In this document: one piece after another, positions 32,083 to 41,131 of the stretch
Position numbering within the stretch: the first letter of the stretch is position 1
Layout of the letters: each line of letters starts with the position of its first letter
Assembly (NCBI GenBank): GCA_018000295.1
Contig: JAGNKE010000008.1
Coordinates: forward strand, 1-64,000
Reading direction: 5' to 3'
DNA: 64,000 nt
Source: Alphaproteobacteria bacterium
GTDB taxonomy: Bacteria > Pseudomonadota > Alphaproteobacteria > Micavibrionales > Micavibrionaceae
Notes under the pieces: generated by a model
What the model saw: the letters and a program-made list of their open reading frames with translations, nothing else
The model's database searches: none
Told to the model about the DNA's origin: nothing
Program-made: the position numbers and the translations under genes

Positions 32083-34788
32083 ATGACCAAGTGGGTTTAC
32101 AGCTTCGGCAAGGACAAGAACGAGGGTGACCGCTCTATGCGAAACCTGCTGGGCGGCAAGGGCTGCAATCTGGCTGAAATGGCGTCTTTGGGCTTGCCGG
32201 TTCCTGCGGGGTTCACCATTACCACTGAGGTCTGCACCTATTATTACACCCATGGCCAAAAATACCCCGAAGCCCTTAAAAAACAGGTCGAGGATGCCCT
32301 GAAAATCGTCGAAAAGTCGGTCGGCATGAGCTTTGGAGATGTCAACAACCCGTTGCTGGTTTCTGTGCGCTCGGGTGCGCGGGTGTCCATGCCGGGCATG
32401 ATGGATACGGTTTTGAACCTCGGCCTGAATGATACCACGGTCGAGGGTCTGGCCAAGAAATCGGGCAACGAGCGGTTTGCCTGGGATTCCTATCGCCGGT
32501 TTATCCAGATGTTCAGCAACGTCGTGCTGGACCTCGATCATCATGATTTCGAGGATATTCTGGATACCTACAAGCGCGATAACAACATTTCGCAGGATAC
32601 CGCGATTACGGCCAAGGGCTGGAAAGAGATCGTCAAACAATACAAGGCGCTGGTTCAGGAAGAACTGGGCAAGCCGTTCCCGTCCGATCCGCATGAGCAG
32701 CTGTGGGGTGCCATCGGCGCCGTGTTCCAGTCGTGGATGGTGCCGCGGGCGGTGACGTACCGGAAAATTCACGATATTCCCGAGGATTGGGGCACCGCGG
32801 TCAACGTGCAGGCCATGGTGTTCGGGAATATGGGCGATGATTGCGCCACGGGGGTTGCGTTTACCCGCGATCCGTCCACGGGCGAGAATTATTTCTACGG
32901 GGAATATCTTGTGAACGCGCAGGGCGAGGACGTGGTGGCGGGGATCCGTACGCCGCAATCCCTGACCAAACAGGGGCGCGAGAAGGAAGGCAGCACGATG
33001 CCCTCCATGGAAGAGACCATGCCCGAGGTGTTCAAGCAGCTTTGCGTTCTGCGGGAGAAGCTGGAAAAGCATTACCGCGACATTCAGGATATAGAGTTCA
33101 CCGTGCAGAGCGGGATTCTTTATATGCTGCAGACCCGGACGGGCAAGCGCACGGCTGCGGCGGCTTTGAAAATCGCCGCCGATATGGTCAAGGAAGGGCT
33201 GATTACCCAGGATGAGGCGCTACTGCGTATCGATCCGGAATCCCTTGATCAACTGCTTCATCCCACGCTTGATCCCAAGGCGGAGAAAAAGGTCATTACC
33301 CGCGGACTGCCGGCTTCGCCCGGCGCGGCTTCGGGGCGCGTTGTGTTTCTGGCCGACGATGCTGTGCATCAGGCGCATGAGGGGGGGAAGGTCATTCTCT
33401 GCCGTCAGGAGACCAGCCCGGAAGATATTCACGGGATGCACGCCGCGCAGGGGATTGTCACGTCCCGTGGAGGCATGACCTCCCACGCCGCCGTTGTCGC
33501 TCGTGGGATGGGCAAGCCCTGCGTCGCCGGGGCGGGTGAGCTTTATATTGATGTCCACAGCCGGATCATCCGCAAGGGTGATATCGAAATCCGCGAGGGG
33601 GATACGATCACCATCGACGGATCGACCGGAGAGGTCATTCTCGGCGCCGTCAAAACGATCCAACCCGAATTGTCTAATGATTTTAAAGTTGTGATGGATT
33701 GGGCGGACGATCAAAGACGCATGGCTGTCCGGGCTAATGCGGAAACGCCGCTGGATGCCCAGACGGCCCGCGATTTCGGGGCGGAGGGGATCGGGTTGTG
33801 CCGGACCGAGCATATGTTCTTTGAGGCTGACCGTATCCAGAACGTGCGGGAGATGATTTTTGCTGCGGATGAAGCCAGCCGCCGTGCCGCTCTTGGGAAG
33901 CTACTTCCCGCCCAGCGCAGCGATTTTGAGAAGCTGTTTATTATTATGAAAGGGTTGCCGATTACCATTCGCCTGCTCGATCCGCCCTTGCATGAGTTCC
34001 TGCCGCATGAGGAGGCCGATGTCACCGCTTTCGCCAAGGCTGCGAAACTTGATCTGGACGATGTCATGAAACGGCTTTCCGAACTCAAGGAAACGAACCC
34101 AATGCTCGGGCACCGCGGGTGCCGTCTGGGCGTGACCTACCCCGAGATTTACGAGATGCAGGCCCGGGCGATTTTTGAAGCGGCCCTTAATGTTTCCAAG
34201 GGCGGCGAGAGTGTGATTCCGGAGATAATGATTCCGCTGGTGTCCACGCGCAAGGAGCTGGAGTTGATGCGCGCCGTCGTTGACAAGGCGGCGGACGCCG
34301 TGTTCTCTGAGAAGAAGGGCAAGGTCAAGTACATCACCGGAACGATGATCGAGCTGCCGCGTGCGGCGTTGACCGCCGATCAAATCGCGGAGTGCGCGGA
34401 CTTTTTCAGCTTCGGGACGAATGATCTGACGCAGACGACACTGGGCATGAGCCGGGACGACGCGGCGAATTTCCTTCCGGCCTATACAGAGAAGGGGATT
34501 TTCGAGCGCGATCCGTTCGTGTCCATCGACATTCAGGGTGTTGGTGCTTTGGTTGAGATTGCCAAGGAGCGCGGACGCAAGACCAATCCTTCCCTTAAGC
34601 TCGGGATTTGCGGTGAGCATGGCGGCGATCCGTCCTCCATCGCGTTCTGCGAGAAGGTCGGGCTGGATTATGTTTCCTGTTCGCCTTACCGTGTCCCTAT
34701 TGCAAGACTTGCGGCGGCGCAGGCGGCGATTCGCGAGGGGCAGCAGAAGACCGTCAAGATCGAGAGTAAGGCGGTGGCGAAGGGTTAG
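32083..34788 (+). CDS. ppdK: pyruvate, phosphate dikinase
   Basis: PPDK interconverts pyruvate and phosphoenolpyruvate using ATP and phosphate. The 901-residue product begins WVYSFG and LLGGKGCNLAEMASLGLPVPAGF, as in plant and bacterial enzymes. The phosphohistidine is H468 in GGMTSHAAVVARGMGKP, and the C-terminal PEP-binding barrel has the catalytic cysteine in LGICGEHGGDP. GGAGAG precedes ATG 32083. It is full length and transcribed alone, with the exported 34823 protein downstream. It probably serves gluconeogenesis or energy-saving glycolysis. Confidence 0.98.
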   Translation: MTKWVYSFGKDKNEGDRSMRNLLGGKGCNLAEMASLGLPVPAGFTITTEVCTYYYTHGQKYPEALKKQVEDALKIVEKSVGMSFGDVNNPLLVSVRSGARVSMPGMMDTVLNLGLNDTTVEGLAKKSGNERFAWDSYRRFIQMFSNVVLDLDHHDFEDILDTYKRDNNISQDTAITAKGWKEIVKQYKALVQEELGKPFPSDPHEQLWGAIGAVFQSWMVPRAVTYRKIHDIPEDWGTAVNVQAMVFGNMGDDCATGVAFTRDPSTGENYFYGEYLVNAQGEDVVAGIRTPQSLTKQGREKEGSTMPSMEETMPEVFKQLCVLREKLEKHYRDIQDIEFTVQSGILYMLQTRTGKRTAAAALKIAADMVKEGLITQDEALLRIDPESLDQLLHPTLDPKAEKKVITRGLPASPGAASGRVVFLADDAVHQAHEGGKVILCRQETSPEDIHGMHAAQGIVTSRGGMTSHAAVVARGMGKPCVAGAGELYIDVHSRIIRKGDIEIREGDTITIDGSTGEVILGAVKTIQPELSNDFKVVMDWADDQRRMAVRANAETPLDAQTARDFGAEGIGLCRTEHMFFEADRIQNVREMIFAADEASRRAALGKLLPAQRSDFEKLFIIMKGLPITIRLLDPPLHEFLPHEEADVTAFAKAAKLDLDDVMKRLSELKETNPMLGHRGCRLGVTYPEIYEMQARAIFEAALNVSKGGESVIPEIMIPLVSTRKELELMRAVVDKAADAVFSEKKGKVKYITGTMIELPRAALTADQIAECADFFSFGTNDLTQTTLGMSRDDAANFLPAYTEKGIFERDPFVSIDIQGVGALVEIAKERGRKTNPSLKLGICGEHGGDPSSIAFCEKVGLDYVSCSPYRVPIARLAAAQAAIREGQQKTVKIESKAVAKG

Positions 34789-34822
34789 GTTTAGCCTGAT
34801 CGTATTATAACCGCAGGCTATT

Positions 34823-35485
34823 ATGGAGGCGCTCGTGCTTAGATTATTTCTATTTCTTGCTGTGTGGTTTTTAGGCAGTGTCTTTTATGGGCCTTCTTAT
34901 GCTGTTTGGGATTACGATCCTGCCACCAAAACTCAGGATGAACCTGAGAATAATGGAGATGATTCCCATAAATTGCGGATTGAGTCACTTATGCAGTATT
35001 GCGGTGGTTTATCCAATGCCGATCAACCAGAGAAAGGGTGTGGGTGTATCGGTAAGGCCTACAAAGACACTGTCATCCAGAAAAAAAACGCATTGGTTCA
35101 GAATTATAATTACTGGGTCAAAGATCTTAATCAAGCTATCAGAGGCTTGGAAGGGCACTCTGATCCTCGTCTTTTTGGCGCTGTTGAGGCCTTTTGCGAC
35201 AGGTGGTATAAAGACGTGGAGGTCGTGAAGCAGGGCTATACGCGTGATAAGGCTGCGATGATTCCCAAGTTCAAAAATGATGAAGAGCGTGGGGAGTTTT
35301 ACCGAGAAAACAGGGAATTGAAGGGGATTAGCAGTGGATTGAGCGAAAGGTTTTGCCGAGCAAAGGCAGAAATCGCTGCTTATGATAAGCTTATGAAGGC
35401 AGATCCTTTTTCAGAACAGAAAGACGGTGAAGCCTACCAGCAGCTCAAGTATAGCGTTACTTGCAGAGGTAGGACGAAGCACTGA
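34823..35485 (+). CDS. exported cysteine-containing protein, unknown
   Basis: A 220-residue precursor with a signal peptide (about 1-27, cut near SYA-VW) and a helical, charged mature part. Five cysteines occur (YCGGLSN, KGCGCIGKAY, EAFCDRWY, RFCRAKAE, VTCRGRTKH). The YCGGLS...CGCIGKAY segment near residues 60-80 resembles small periplasmic cysteine-pair domains, but I recognise no family. It lies 34 bases after ppdK. ATG 34823 follows TATTATGG; the ribosome site is weak. Confidence 0.7.
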   Translation: MEALVLRLFLFLAVWFLGSVFYGPSYAVWDYDPATKTQDEPENNGDDSHKLRIESLMQYCGGLSNADQPEKGCGCIGKAYKDTVIQKKNALVQNYNYWVKDLNQAIRGLEGHSDPRLFGAVEAFCDRWYKDVEVVKQGYTRDKAAMIPKFKNDEERGEFYRENRELKGISSGLSERFCRAKAEIAAYDKLMKADPFSEQKDGEAYQQLKYSVTCRGRTKH

Positions 35486-35585
35486 ACGGATTTTAGCCTT
35501 CTTTTGAGCTTTCGCTTCGATAGTCTGTTTCTAGAAATCAGTTTGTCTATCCTGCCCCGATGGTGTTCAGCCTTTTCTTACTGTT

Positions 35586-36332
35586 TTAGTTGGAGTTTTG
35601 TGCCTGAGTTCTTGTGCGAACTGCCAAGCCATATAGTCCGCAAGATGAGCGCATTTCCCCGATCCGTTGGCCGTTTTGAATAATATCCTCTCCCGCTGCT
35701 GGAAGGTTTTCGCCTGTTACGACTGAGAGGCGTTTTTTTACGAGACCGCGGTAGTGCATTCTTGCCGTCAGTTCCTGGCCCATATAACAGCCCTTGTCGA
35801 AGGACACTCCGTTCAGGCTGTCGATGCCGCATTCCAGAAGCGTCGATTTTTCGGGGATCATGTCGCGGCTGCCATCCGGGATGCAGAGTTTGATGCGGTG
35901 AATGTCCCAGCTTGAGAAGGGTTCTTCGGGGAGGTTTTCGGGTTTTTTATGTGTGCGAGTGCCCATGTCCAAGTGGCGCGGGTCGGGCAAGCCGACCGAA
36001 GAATCGCCGATGACCACATAAACCGTTACAGGGTTTGTCATTTCAATCGTGATGTCAGATCTCAGCTTGTAAACTTCGAACTTCTTGGCCAAATCGTGCG
36101 TCCGCTCTCCGCCCTCGCAGTCGAGAAGCAGCGTTTCATTTTCCTCACGGATGAAAAAATCGTGCAGGAATTTGCCGTTGGGGGTGAGAAGGCAGGCGTA
36201 GATCAGGGGGTGCGTGTCCAGAAGGTTGATATCGTTGGAGATCAGACCCTGCAGGAATTTCCTGCGATCCGTGCCGGATATCCTGATTAAACCGCGGTTT
36301 TCGAGTTTGGTGAAAAAGCCCTGCTGTGCCAT
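35586..36332 (-). CDS. ygfZ: YgfZ/GcvT-like folate-binding protein
   Basis: The family acts in repair or assembly of [Fe-S] enzymes using tetrahydrofolate. From ATG 36332 (MAQQGFFTKLENRG) the protein has 248 residues. FLQGLISNDI, TPNGKFLHDFF and the diagnostic KGCYMGQELTARMHYRG signature with its conserved cysteine are seen. Upstream in-frame starts at 36347 and beyond would overlap the divergent glycosyltransferase. The last 15 residues (AVRTRTQAQNSN) look less conserved. Only 13 bases separate the two divergent start codons. Confidence 0.9.
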   Translation of the reverse strand: MAQQGFFTKLENRGLIRISGTDRRKFLQGLISNDINLLDTHPLIYACLLTPNGKFLHDFFIREENETLLLDCEGGERTHDLAKKFEVYKLRSDITIEMTNPVTVYVVIGDSSVGLPDPRHLDMGTRTHKKPENLPEEPFSSWDIHRIKLCIPDGSRDMIPEKSTLLECGIDSLNGVSFDKGCYMGQELTARMHYRGLVKKRLSVVTGENLPAAGEDIIQNGQRIGEMRSSCGLYGLAVRTRTQAQNSN

Positions 36333-36345
36333 GATCGGCCTTGCC

Positions 36346-37323
36346 ATGAATACGATCCCGGGATGTAAGCATATTTTGTTCATCACTTCCAGCCGCATCG
36401 GGGATGCGGTGCTTTCGACTGGGATTCTCGATCATATCTCACAAAACTTTCCGGGAGCAAATGTGACGATAGCTTGTGGCCCGTTGGCGGTTTCACTTTT
36501 CGAAGGGTATCCGCTATTGGATCAAATTATTCCCCTCAAGAAGGAAAAATACAGCCGTCATTGGTTGCGGCTTTGGCGGCGGGTGATTTTACGGCGGTGG
36601 GATATTGTCATTGACCTTCGCAATTCGGCGGTGTCGCGGCTGATTTTTACGCGGCGGCGGCATATTTTCGGTCCGCAGATCGACAAGAGCCAGCACAAGG
36701 TTGAGCAGGCGGCACAGCTTCTGGGGCTTTCCACGGTTCCTGCCCCCAAGCTCTGGTTTAGCGATGTGCAGTCGGAAAGGGCGCGGGCGCTTATTCCTGC
36801 GGGTGGCGCTGTTCTGGGCGTGGGGCCGACGACGAACTGGGCAGGGAAAACGTGGCCGGCGGAGCGGTTCATTGAGGTTCTTTCATGGATGACTGGGGCG
36901 GGCGGCGTGATGGAGGGTGCGCGTGTGGTCGTGTTCGCGGCGCCGGGGGAAGAAGCGGATGCGCGGAAGGTTCTTATGAGCCTCCCCGATGGGCGCGGAC
37001 TTGATTTGATCGCCAAGACCGATCCGGGGACGGCGGCGGCGGCGCTTAGTCTTTGCGCTTTTTACATCGGGAATGATTCCGGCTTGATGCATTGCGCGGC
37101 GGCGGCGGGGGTGCGGACGCTCGGGTTGTTCGGGCCGAGCTATCCGTATCTTTACCGGCCGTGGGGGGCGCATTGCGGGTTTGTTTCCACTCCGGAGACC
37201 TTTGATGAGCTTATCAGTTTTGATGGTTATGACTCGAAAATCTGCGGGACTCTCATGGGGACGCTTAGTGTTGATGCGGTTCAAAAGGCCATAACGAAAC
37301 TGTTCGAGTCTCCACAAAAATAA
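36346..37323 (+). CDS. family 9 glycosyltransferase (heptosyltransferase-like)
   Basis: I start at ATG 36346, which gives the typical ILFITSSRIGDAVLSTGIL entry. The 325-residue enzyme has VIDLRNSAVSRL, the nucleotide-sugar segment GVGPTTNWAGKTWPAERF and the conserved YIGNDSGLMHCAAAAGV close to the C-terminus. Members add heptose or related sugars to lipopolysaccharide cores from ADP-activated donors at the cytoplasmic face. The exact acceptor cannot be told. It ends with a shared terminator at 37322. Confidence 0.9.
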   Translation: MNTIPGCKHILFITSSRIGDAVLSTGILDHISQNFPGANVTIACGPLAVSLFEGYPLLDQIIPLKKEKYSRHWLRLWRRVILRRWDIVIDLRNSAVSRLIFTRRRHIFGPQIDKSQHKVEQAAQLLGLSTVPAPKLWFSDVQSERARALIPAGGAVLGVGPTTNWAGKTWPAERFIEVLSWMTGAGGVMEGARVVVFAAPGEEADARKVLMSLPDGRGLDLIAKTDPGTAAAALSLCAFYIGNDSGLMHCAAAAGVRTLGLFGPSYPYLYRPWGAHCGFVSTPETFDELISFDGYDSKICGTLMGTLSVDAVQKAITKLFESPQK

Positions 37324-37346
37324 AACGGCCTCAAGGAGGCCGTTTT
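37322..37346. terminator. bidirectional terminator
   Basis: AAAACGGCCTC (37322-37332) and GAGGCCGTTTT (37336-37346) form an 11-base-pair stem with a three-base loop. T runs follow on both strands (TTTTTG on plus; TTTTATTTTT on minus). It serves the glycosyltransferase from the left and the 37374 gene from the right. Confidence 0.92.
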
Positions 37347-37373
37347 TGTCTGGTTGGAAAAGTCCGTAAGAGC

Positions 37374-37895
37374 TTAGTCGTTTAGGCCGTCGTAGTCCGT
37401 GGCCTTGCCGTCACGCTCCTTGGCTTTCTTGATGCGGTCGGCATATTTGACGTGTGCATCGAGATAGTCTTCGCGGGATTGGTAGGCGACATCATAAGGG
37501 ACGTATTTGATGCGCTCCCAACCTTTGGCGAGCATACAGCCTTCAAAATCCTGATAGTCGGAGTGTTCGGCAAAAAGATTTTCGTCGCGCTCGGGCGTGT
37601 CCCACCCGGCGAGGCGCATTTCATCCTCACTCAAAACCACGTCTTCAGCGTAAGCCGGGATCGGATTCTTGACTGCGCCCAGACGTTCCAACTCCCGCAG
37701 CTCGACCACGCAGCGAGCGATATCGCGGTTGAGGATTTGCTGGGCCTTCGGGCCGCGCAAGAAAATCGTGGAAGAGGAATTGACCCTTTGCCAGTACTGC
37801 CCCAGCGCATCAATCCGGTCGTTGATCGACTCGGCGTAGGCGGGGACGGACAGGAGAACAAGGGCGGCACAGAGAAGGGGGGAACGCATTTTCAT
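37374..37895 (-). CDS. small exported protein, unknown
   Basis: A 173-residue precursor with a signal peptide (MKMRSPLLCAALVLLSVPAYA, cut before ES). The mature part is helical and charged. It has two cysteines (ARCVVEL and EGCMLAKGW) and a conserved-looking MLAKGWERIKYVPYDVAYQS segment. The C-x-x-K-G-W pattern is also seen in other small alphaproteobacterial envelope proteins, but I cannot name a family. No linked gene explains its role. Confidence 0.68.
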   Translation of the reverse strand: MKMRSPLLCAALVLLSVPAYAESINDRIDALGQYWQRVNSSSTIFLRGPKAQQILNRDIARCVVELRELERLGAVKNPIPAYAEDVVLSEDEMRLAGWDTPERDENLFAEHSDYQDFEGCMLAKGWERIKYVPYDVAYQSREDYLDAHVKYADRIKKAKERDGKATDYDGLND

Positions 37896-37965
37896 CGCAA
37901 AATCTTCACTTACTTAAATAAAACCTTCAAAACAATAACAATTCTAGAGGCTTGGCTCAATATAT

Positions 37966-39819
37966 TTATTTTATTTCCTTTGCTTTGGCTGCGGATGGGT
38001 TGTTTTGGGGCTCCATCCACCAGGTTTCCATGACCAGACCGGAGAGGGGAATCAGTTCCGGGTGGTGGATCGACTGGTCATAGGCGATATAGTCCAAACC
38101 TGTGTAAAACAGCGGAATTACGGTGACTTCGGAGAGAAGGATACGGTCGATGGCGTGGGCATGGGCGGTCAGATCTTCATAGGTTTTTGCATCGGCGATG
38201 CCTTTGGCCAGCGAATCCAGGGCGGGGTTGCAGATTCCGGAAAAATTAAAGCGGGCGGGTTGCGTGGCGGCCTCGCAGCTCCAATAGATCATCTGTTCGG
38301 TGCCGGGGGAGAGGCTGTTCTGCCAATAAAAGAGCATGATGTCGTAATCGTAGTTGCCTTTTCGATTCTGGAAATTCGCAGGGTCGAGAAGGCGGGTCGT
38401 CAGAGTGATTCCCAATTTTTCAAGGCTTTTGGCGTAGTTCAGGACGGTTTTTTCGTCGGGCGGTGTTGTGAGGATCACTTCGAAGGTCAGGGGTTTTCGG
38501 GTGTCCTTATGTATGCGTTTGCCGTTTTCAACGATCCAGCCCGCTTCCGTGAGCAGGCGGTTTGCCTCGCGGAGCCGCTGGCGCAGGGGCTGGGCGTCCG
38601 AGTCGGTCATGGTCGGCTCAAAGACAGAGGGGCGGAGCTTGTCCTTGTGCGGGGCGAGGAGGGCAACTGCGGACTCCGAGAGAGGGCCGGAGCCGTCGAG
38701 AGATGAATTTGGGAAAAAACTCCTAATTCTTTTACCTGCGCCGAAATAGAGGTTCTTGCCGATCCATTCCGAGTCGAGGGCGAGAAACAGCGCCTGCCGC
38801 ACCCGAATATCGTCGAGCGGGGGGCGGCGCATATTGAGGATCAAACCTTGCACCAGTTCCGGTCTGTGGTGGGGGATTTCCTCCGTGATGATGCGGTTTT
38901 TGTCGATATCCTGATAGGCGTTGAACCAGCGGGCCTTGTCGAATTCGCGGCGGAGGTTGAGATCGCCCTTCTTGAAGGCTTCGAGGGCCACACCGTCATC
39001 GCGGTAGTACTCATAGATGATCGTATCAAAATTATTATGCCCCTTGGAGGGCAGAAGATCCTGCGCCCAGTGGTCCTTCACGCGCTCGTAGACGATGCGG
39101 CGGGGGCTGTCCACGGCGGATATTTTGTAAGGGCCGCTGGAGACGGGCGGTTCGAGTAGGGTTTCCTCGAAGTTGCGGCCTTCCCACCATTTTTTCGAGA
39201 GGACGGGCATCATGGCGAAAATCATGGTTGTTTCGCGGTCGTAGCCGGGGCCGAAATGGAAATAGACAATTCGTTCGCCCTTTTTCTCCGCCTTGTCGGC
39301 GAGCTTGTAGATGCGCTGCATATTCGGGCGACCGTGTTCTTTCAGGGTTTCGAAGGAAAACAGGACGTCATCGGCGGTGATCGGGCTGCCGTCACTGAAT
39401 TTGGCGGCGGGGTTGAGGGTGAAGGTCACGGATGAGCGGTCCTCGGCCACTTCGGCTTTCTCGGCTACCGAAGGGTAGAGGCTGAACGGTTCGTCATAGA
39501 CACGGGCCATGAGGCGGTCGTAAACGTAACTCAGTCCCTGTGCGGCGCTTCCCTTGATCGAAAAGGGGTTGAGGGTGTCGAAGGTGCCTGTGGCGCCGAT
39601 CTTCAGGGTTCCACCCTTGGGGGCGTCCGGGTTGGCGTAGTCGAGATGGGTGGCGGATGAATCATATTTCGGGGTGCCGTGCATGGCGAGGCCTGAATAA
39701 ATCTTCGGGGGGGATTCGGGGGGCATCCCGTCAGCATGGGATGAAACCGCGGACAGGGACAACACGAAATAGATTATGATATATAGTGTAGCGATATTTT
39801 TTGGGTGAAAGAGGATCAT
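37966..39819 (-). CDS. ABC transporter substrate-binding protein, peptide type (YejA-like)
   Basis: From ATG 39819 the precursor has 617 residues, a signal peptide (MILFHPKNIATLYIIIYFVL through SSHADG) and a family 5 solute-binding fold. HLDYANPDAPKGGTLKIGATGTFDTLNPF, FSFETLKEHGRP and the RVRQALFLALDSEWIGKNLYFG segment match YejA-type oligopeptide binders of alphaproteobacteria. It would work in the periplasm with YejBEF-type permeases, none of which is next to it. The start codon overlaps that of the divergent macro-domain gene by two bases, and no ribosome site precedes it. Confidence 0.9.
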   Translation of the reverse strand: MILFHPKNIATLYIIIYFVLSLSAVSSHADGMPPESPPKIYSGLAMHGTPKYDSSATHLDYANPDAPKGGTLKIGATGTFDTLNPFSIKGSAAQGLSYVYDRLMARVYDEPFSLYPSVAEKAEVAEDRSSVTFTLNPAAKFSDGSPITADDVLFSFETLKEHGRPNMQRIYKLADKAEKKGERIVYFHFGPGYDRETTMIFAMMPVLSKKWWEGRNFEETLLEPPVSSGPYKISAVDSPRRIVYERVKDHWAQDLLPSKGHNNFDTIIYEYYRDDGVALEAFKKGDLNLRREFDKARWFNAYQDIDKNRIITEEIPHHRPELVQGLILNMRRPPLDDIRVRQALFLALDSEWIGKNLYFGAGKRIRSFFPNSSLDGSGPLSESAVALLAPHKDKLRPSVFEPTMTDSDAQPLRQRLREANRLLTEAGWIVENGKRIHKDTRKPLTFEVILTTPPDEKTVLNYAKSLEKLGITLTTRLLDPANFQNRKGNYDYDIMLFYWQNSLSPGTEQMIYWSCEAATQPARFNFSGICNPALDSLAKGIADAKTYEDLTAHAHAIDRILLSEVTVIPLFYTGLDYIAYDQSIHHPELIPLSGLVMETWWMEPQNNPSAAKAKEIK

Positions 39820-40393
39820 GGATATAGTGATATCAAACTCGGGGCAGGCGCGGAAACCCTTTCTGAATAAAATCAAACTGGTCGAGGGGAATATCGTGGA
39901 TCAGGAGGTCGATGCGATCGTCACCGTGATCCCGAAAAACATGGAGCATATCGGGAGCCTGAACACTGCTATTTTCGCAGCGGCGGGGCACAAGCTGGAC
40001 GAGTTTATTCTAGAGAATATCTATAAGCCCAAGGTCGGGGATGTTTATGCCGTTCCGGGTTTTAACCTCAAGGCCAAGCACGTTCTGGTTGGCGTGATCC
40101 CTTATTTCCGTACGGATTTCGACAAGAGCGAAAACTATTTATCGAACGTGACGCGCAAGATTATGGAACTGGCGCGGCGGATGTTTTTGCAGAAAATCGC
40201 GTTTCCCCCGATTGCGTCGGGGAAGAGCGGATACCCCAAGCAGAAGGCGGCGCGGTTGATCGTGCAGGGGATTGCAGACCGGCTTGACCCTACTATCGAC
40301 GAGGTGCGGATCGTTTGCCCGGATCCCAAGACGCTGATCGATTTCCAGCACAAGCTGACCACCATCGGGTGGGACGGACTTTCAGGCGGCTGA
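39818..40393 (+). CDS. macro-domain protein (ADP-ribose binding or hydrolysis)
   Basis: A 191-residue single-domain protein. KIKLVEGNIVDQEVDAIVTV, GSLNTAIFAAAG (in place of the more usual NAAN...GGGVAGAI) and FPPIASGKSGYPKQKAA fit a macro domain of the YmdB/Appr-1-p processing type with a shorter glycine loop. Such proteins bind or remove ADP-ribose or O-acetyl-ADP-ribose. A GAAAGAGG site precedes ATG 39818. No ADP-ribosyl transferase is nearby. The loop changes leave it open whether it is catalytic. Confidence 0.85.
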   Translation: MDIVISNSGQARKPFLNKIKLVEGNIVDQEVDAIVTVIPKNMEHIGSLNTAIFAAAGHKLDEFILENIYKPKVGDVYAVPGFNLKAKHVLVGVIPYFRTDFDKSENYLSNVTRKIMELARRMFLQKIAFPPIASGKSGYPKQKAARLIVQGIADRLDPTIDEVRIVCPDPKTLIDFQHKLTTIGWDGLSGG

Positions 40394-41131
40394 GCTTTTC
40401 GGCTCGTCCACTATGGCTTGCGGGAAGGTTCTGGCGTTTTGGTCTTCGCGGGGGTCGTAGGCGGGGAGCGCGGCGTCCCGGCGCTGCTCCTGTATGTAGA
40501 TGCTCTTGGGAACCTCGCGGTCGTCGATATAGAATTTCGGGTAACCTTCTGACAAACGGCCGCTTTCCTCCCAATGTCTTTCGATGCCGTGAAGGTAGCC
40601 GTTGTTCCAATGGCGTTCGCCCAGAACCGTCTTCTGATCGGGATTCAACCACCATTGAAAGCCGTTAAGCTTGCCATTAAGCAAAGAGTGGATTTCGGAG
40701 ATGAAGACTTTTCCCTCGTCGTCCTGATTGCGCCAGATATCGAAGCCTGTGCCGTGATCCATCGTGTAGGTTCCCATCAACGTGCCGTCGGTCGCCCATT
40801 GCTTGGCGGTGCCGTGGACGCGCCCGTTTTCGTAGGGTTCGCACAGGCTGAGCTGATCCGGGTTATACCAGTACCACGTATATTCCGTACCGTGCTTGCG
40901 GAGATTTTTCATCGGCGTTTCGATGATAAGGCGTCCGTCATGATCGAACTGGCGGTAGCCCACCAATTCTCCGTCCAAAATGTACTCCCGGCGTTCGTAG
41001 TGAATTTTTCCGCCCTGCTGACGGGCGTTTTCGTCCTCCGTATAAAAGGAGACGACCTTCTCTTCGGCTTCGGGCGGGATATCGGACCGATAAGCGTTTT
41101 TGGCGAGCGGCTTTTCGATCAGTAGAGTCAT
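40382..41131 (-). CDS. MORN-repeat-type protein, YwqK-like
   Basis: About 249 residues from ATG 41131. The middle carries degenerate MORN-like repeats (YILDGELVGYRQFDHDGRLI, GRVHGTAKQWATDGTLMGTY, NGKLNGFQWWLNPD, NGYLHGIERHWEESGRLSEG), each about 22 residues with G-x-x-x-G-x-x-x-x-x-x-x-G spacing. YwqK proteins act as antitoxins in Bacillus, but most copies are not studied. The start overlaps the stop of the PfkB kinase gene (ATGA), so the two are coupled. Its end overlaps the convergent macro-domain gene by 12 bases. Confidence 0.75.
   Translation of the reverse strand: MTLLIEKPLAKNAYRSDIPPEAEEKVVSFYTEDENARQQGGKIHYERREYILDGELVGYRQFDHDGRLIIETPMKNLRKHGTEYTWYWYNPDQLSLCEPYENGRVHGTAKQWATDGTLMGTYTMDHGTGFDIWRNQDDEGKVFISEIHSLLNGKLNGFQWWLNPDQKTVLGERHWNNGYLHGIERHWEESGRLSEGYPKFYIDDREVPKSIYIQEQRRDAALPAYDPREDQNARTFPQAIVDEPKSSAA

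Noticed and set aside
32008..33072. 354-residue minus-strand frame opposite ppdK
   Set aside because: Antisense shadow of ppdK with His/Arg-rich content and no family match.
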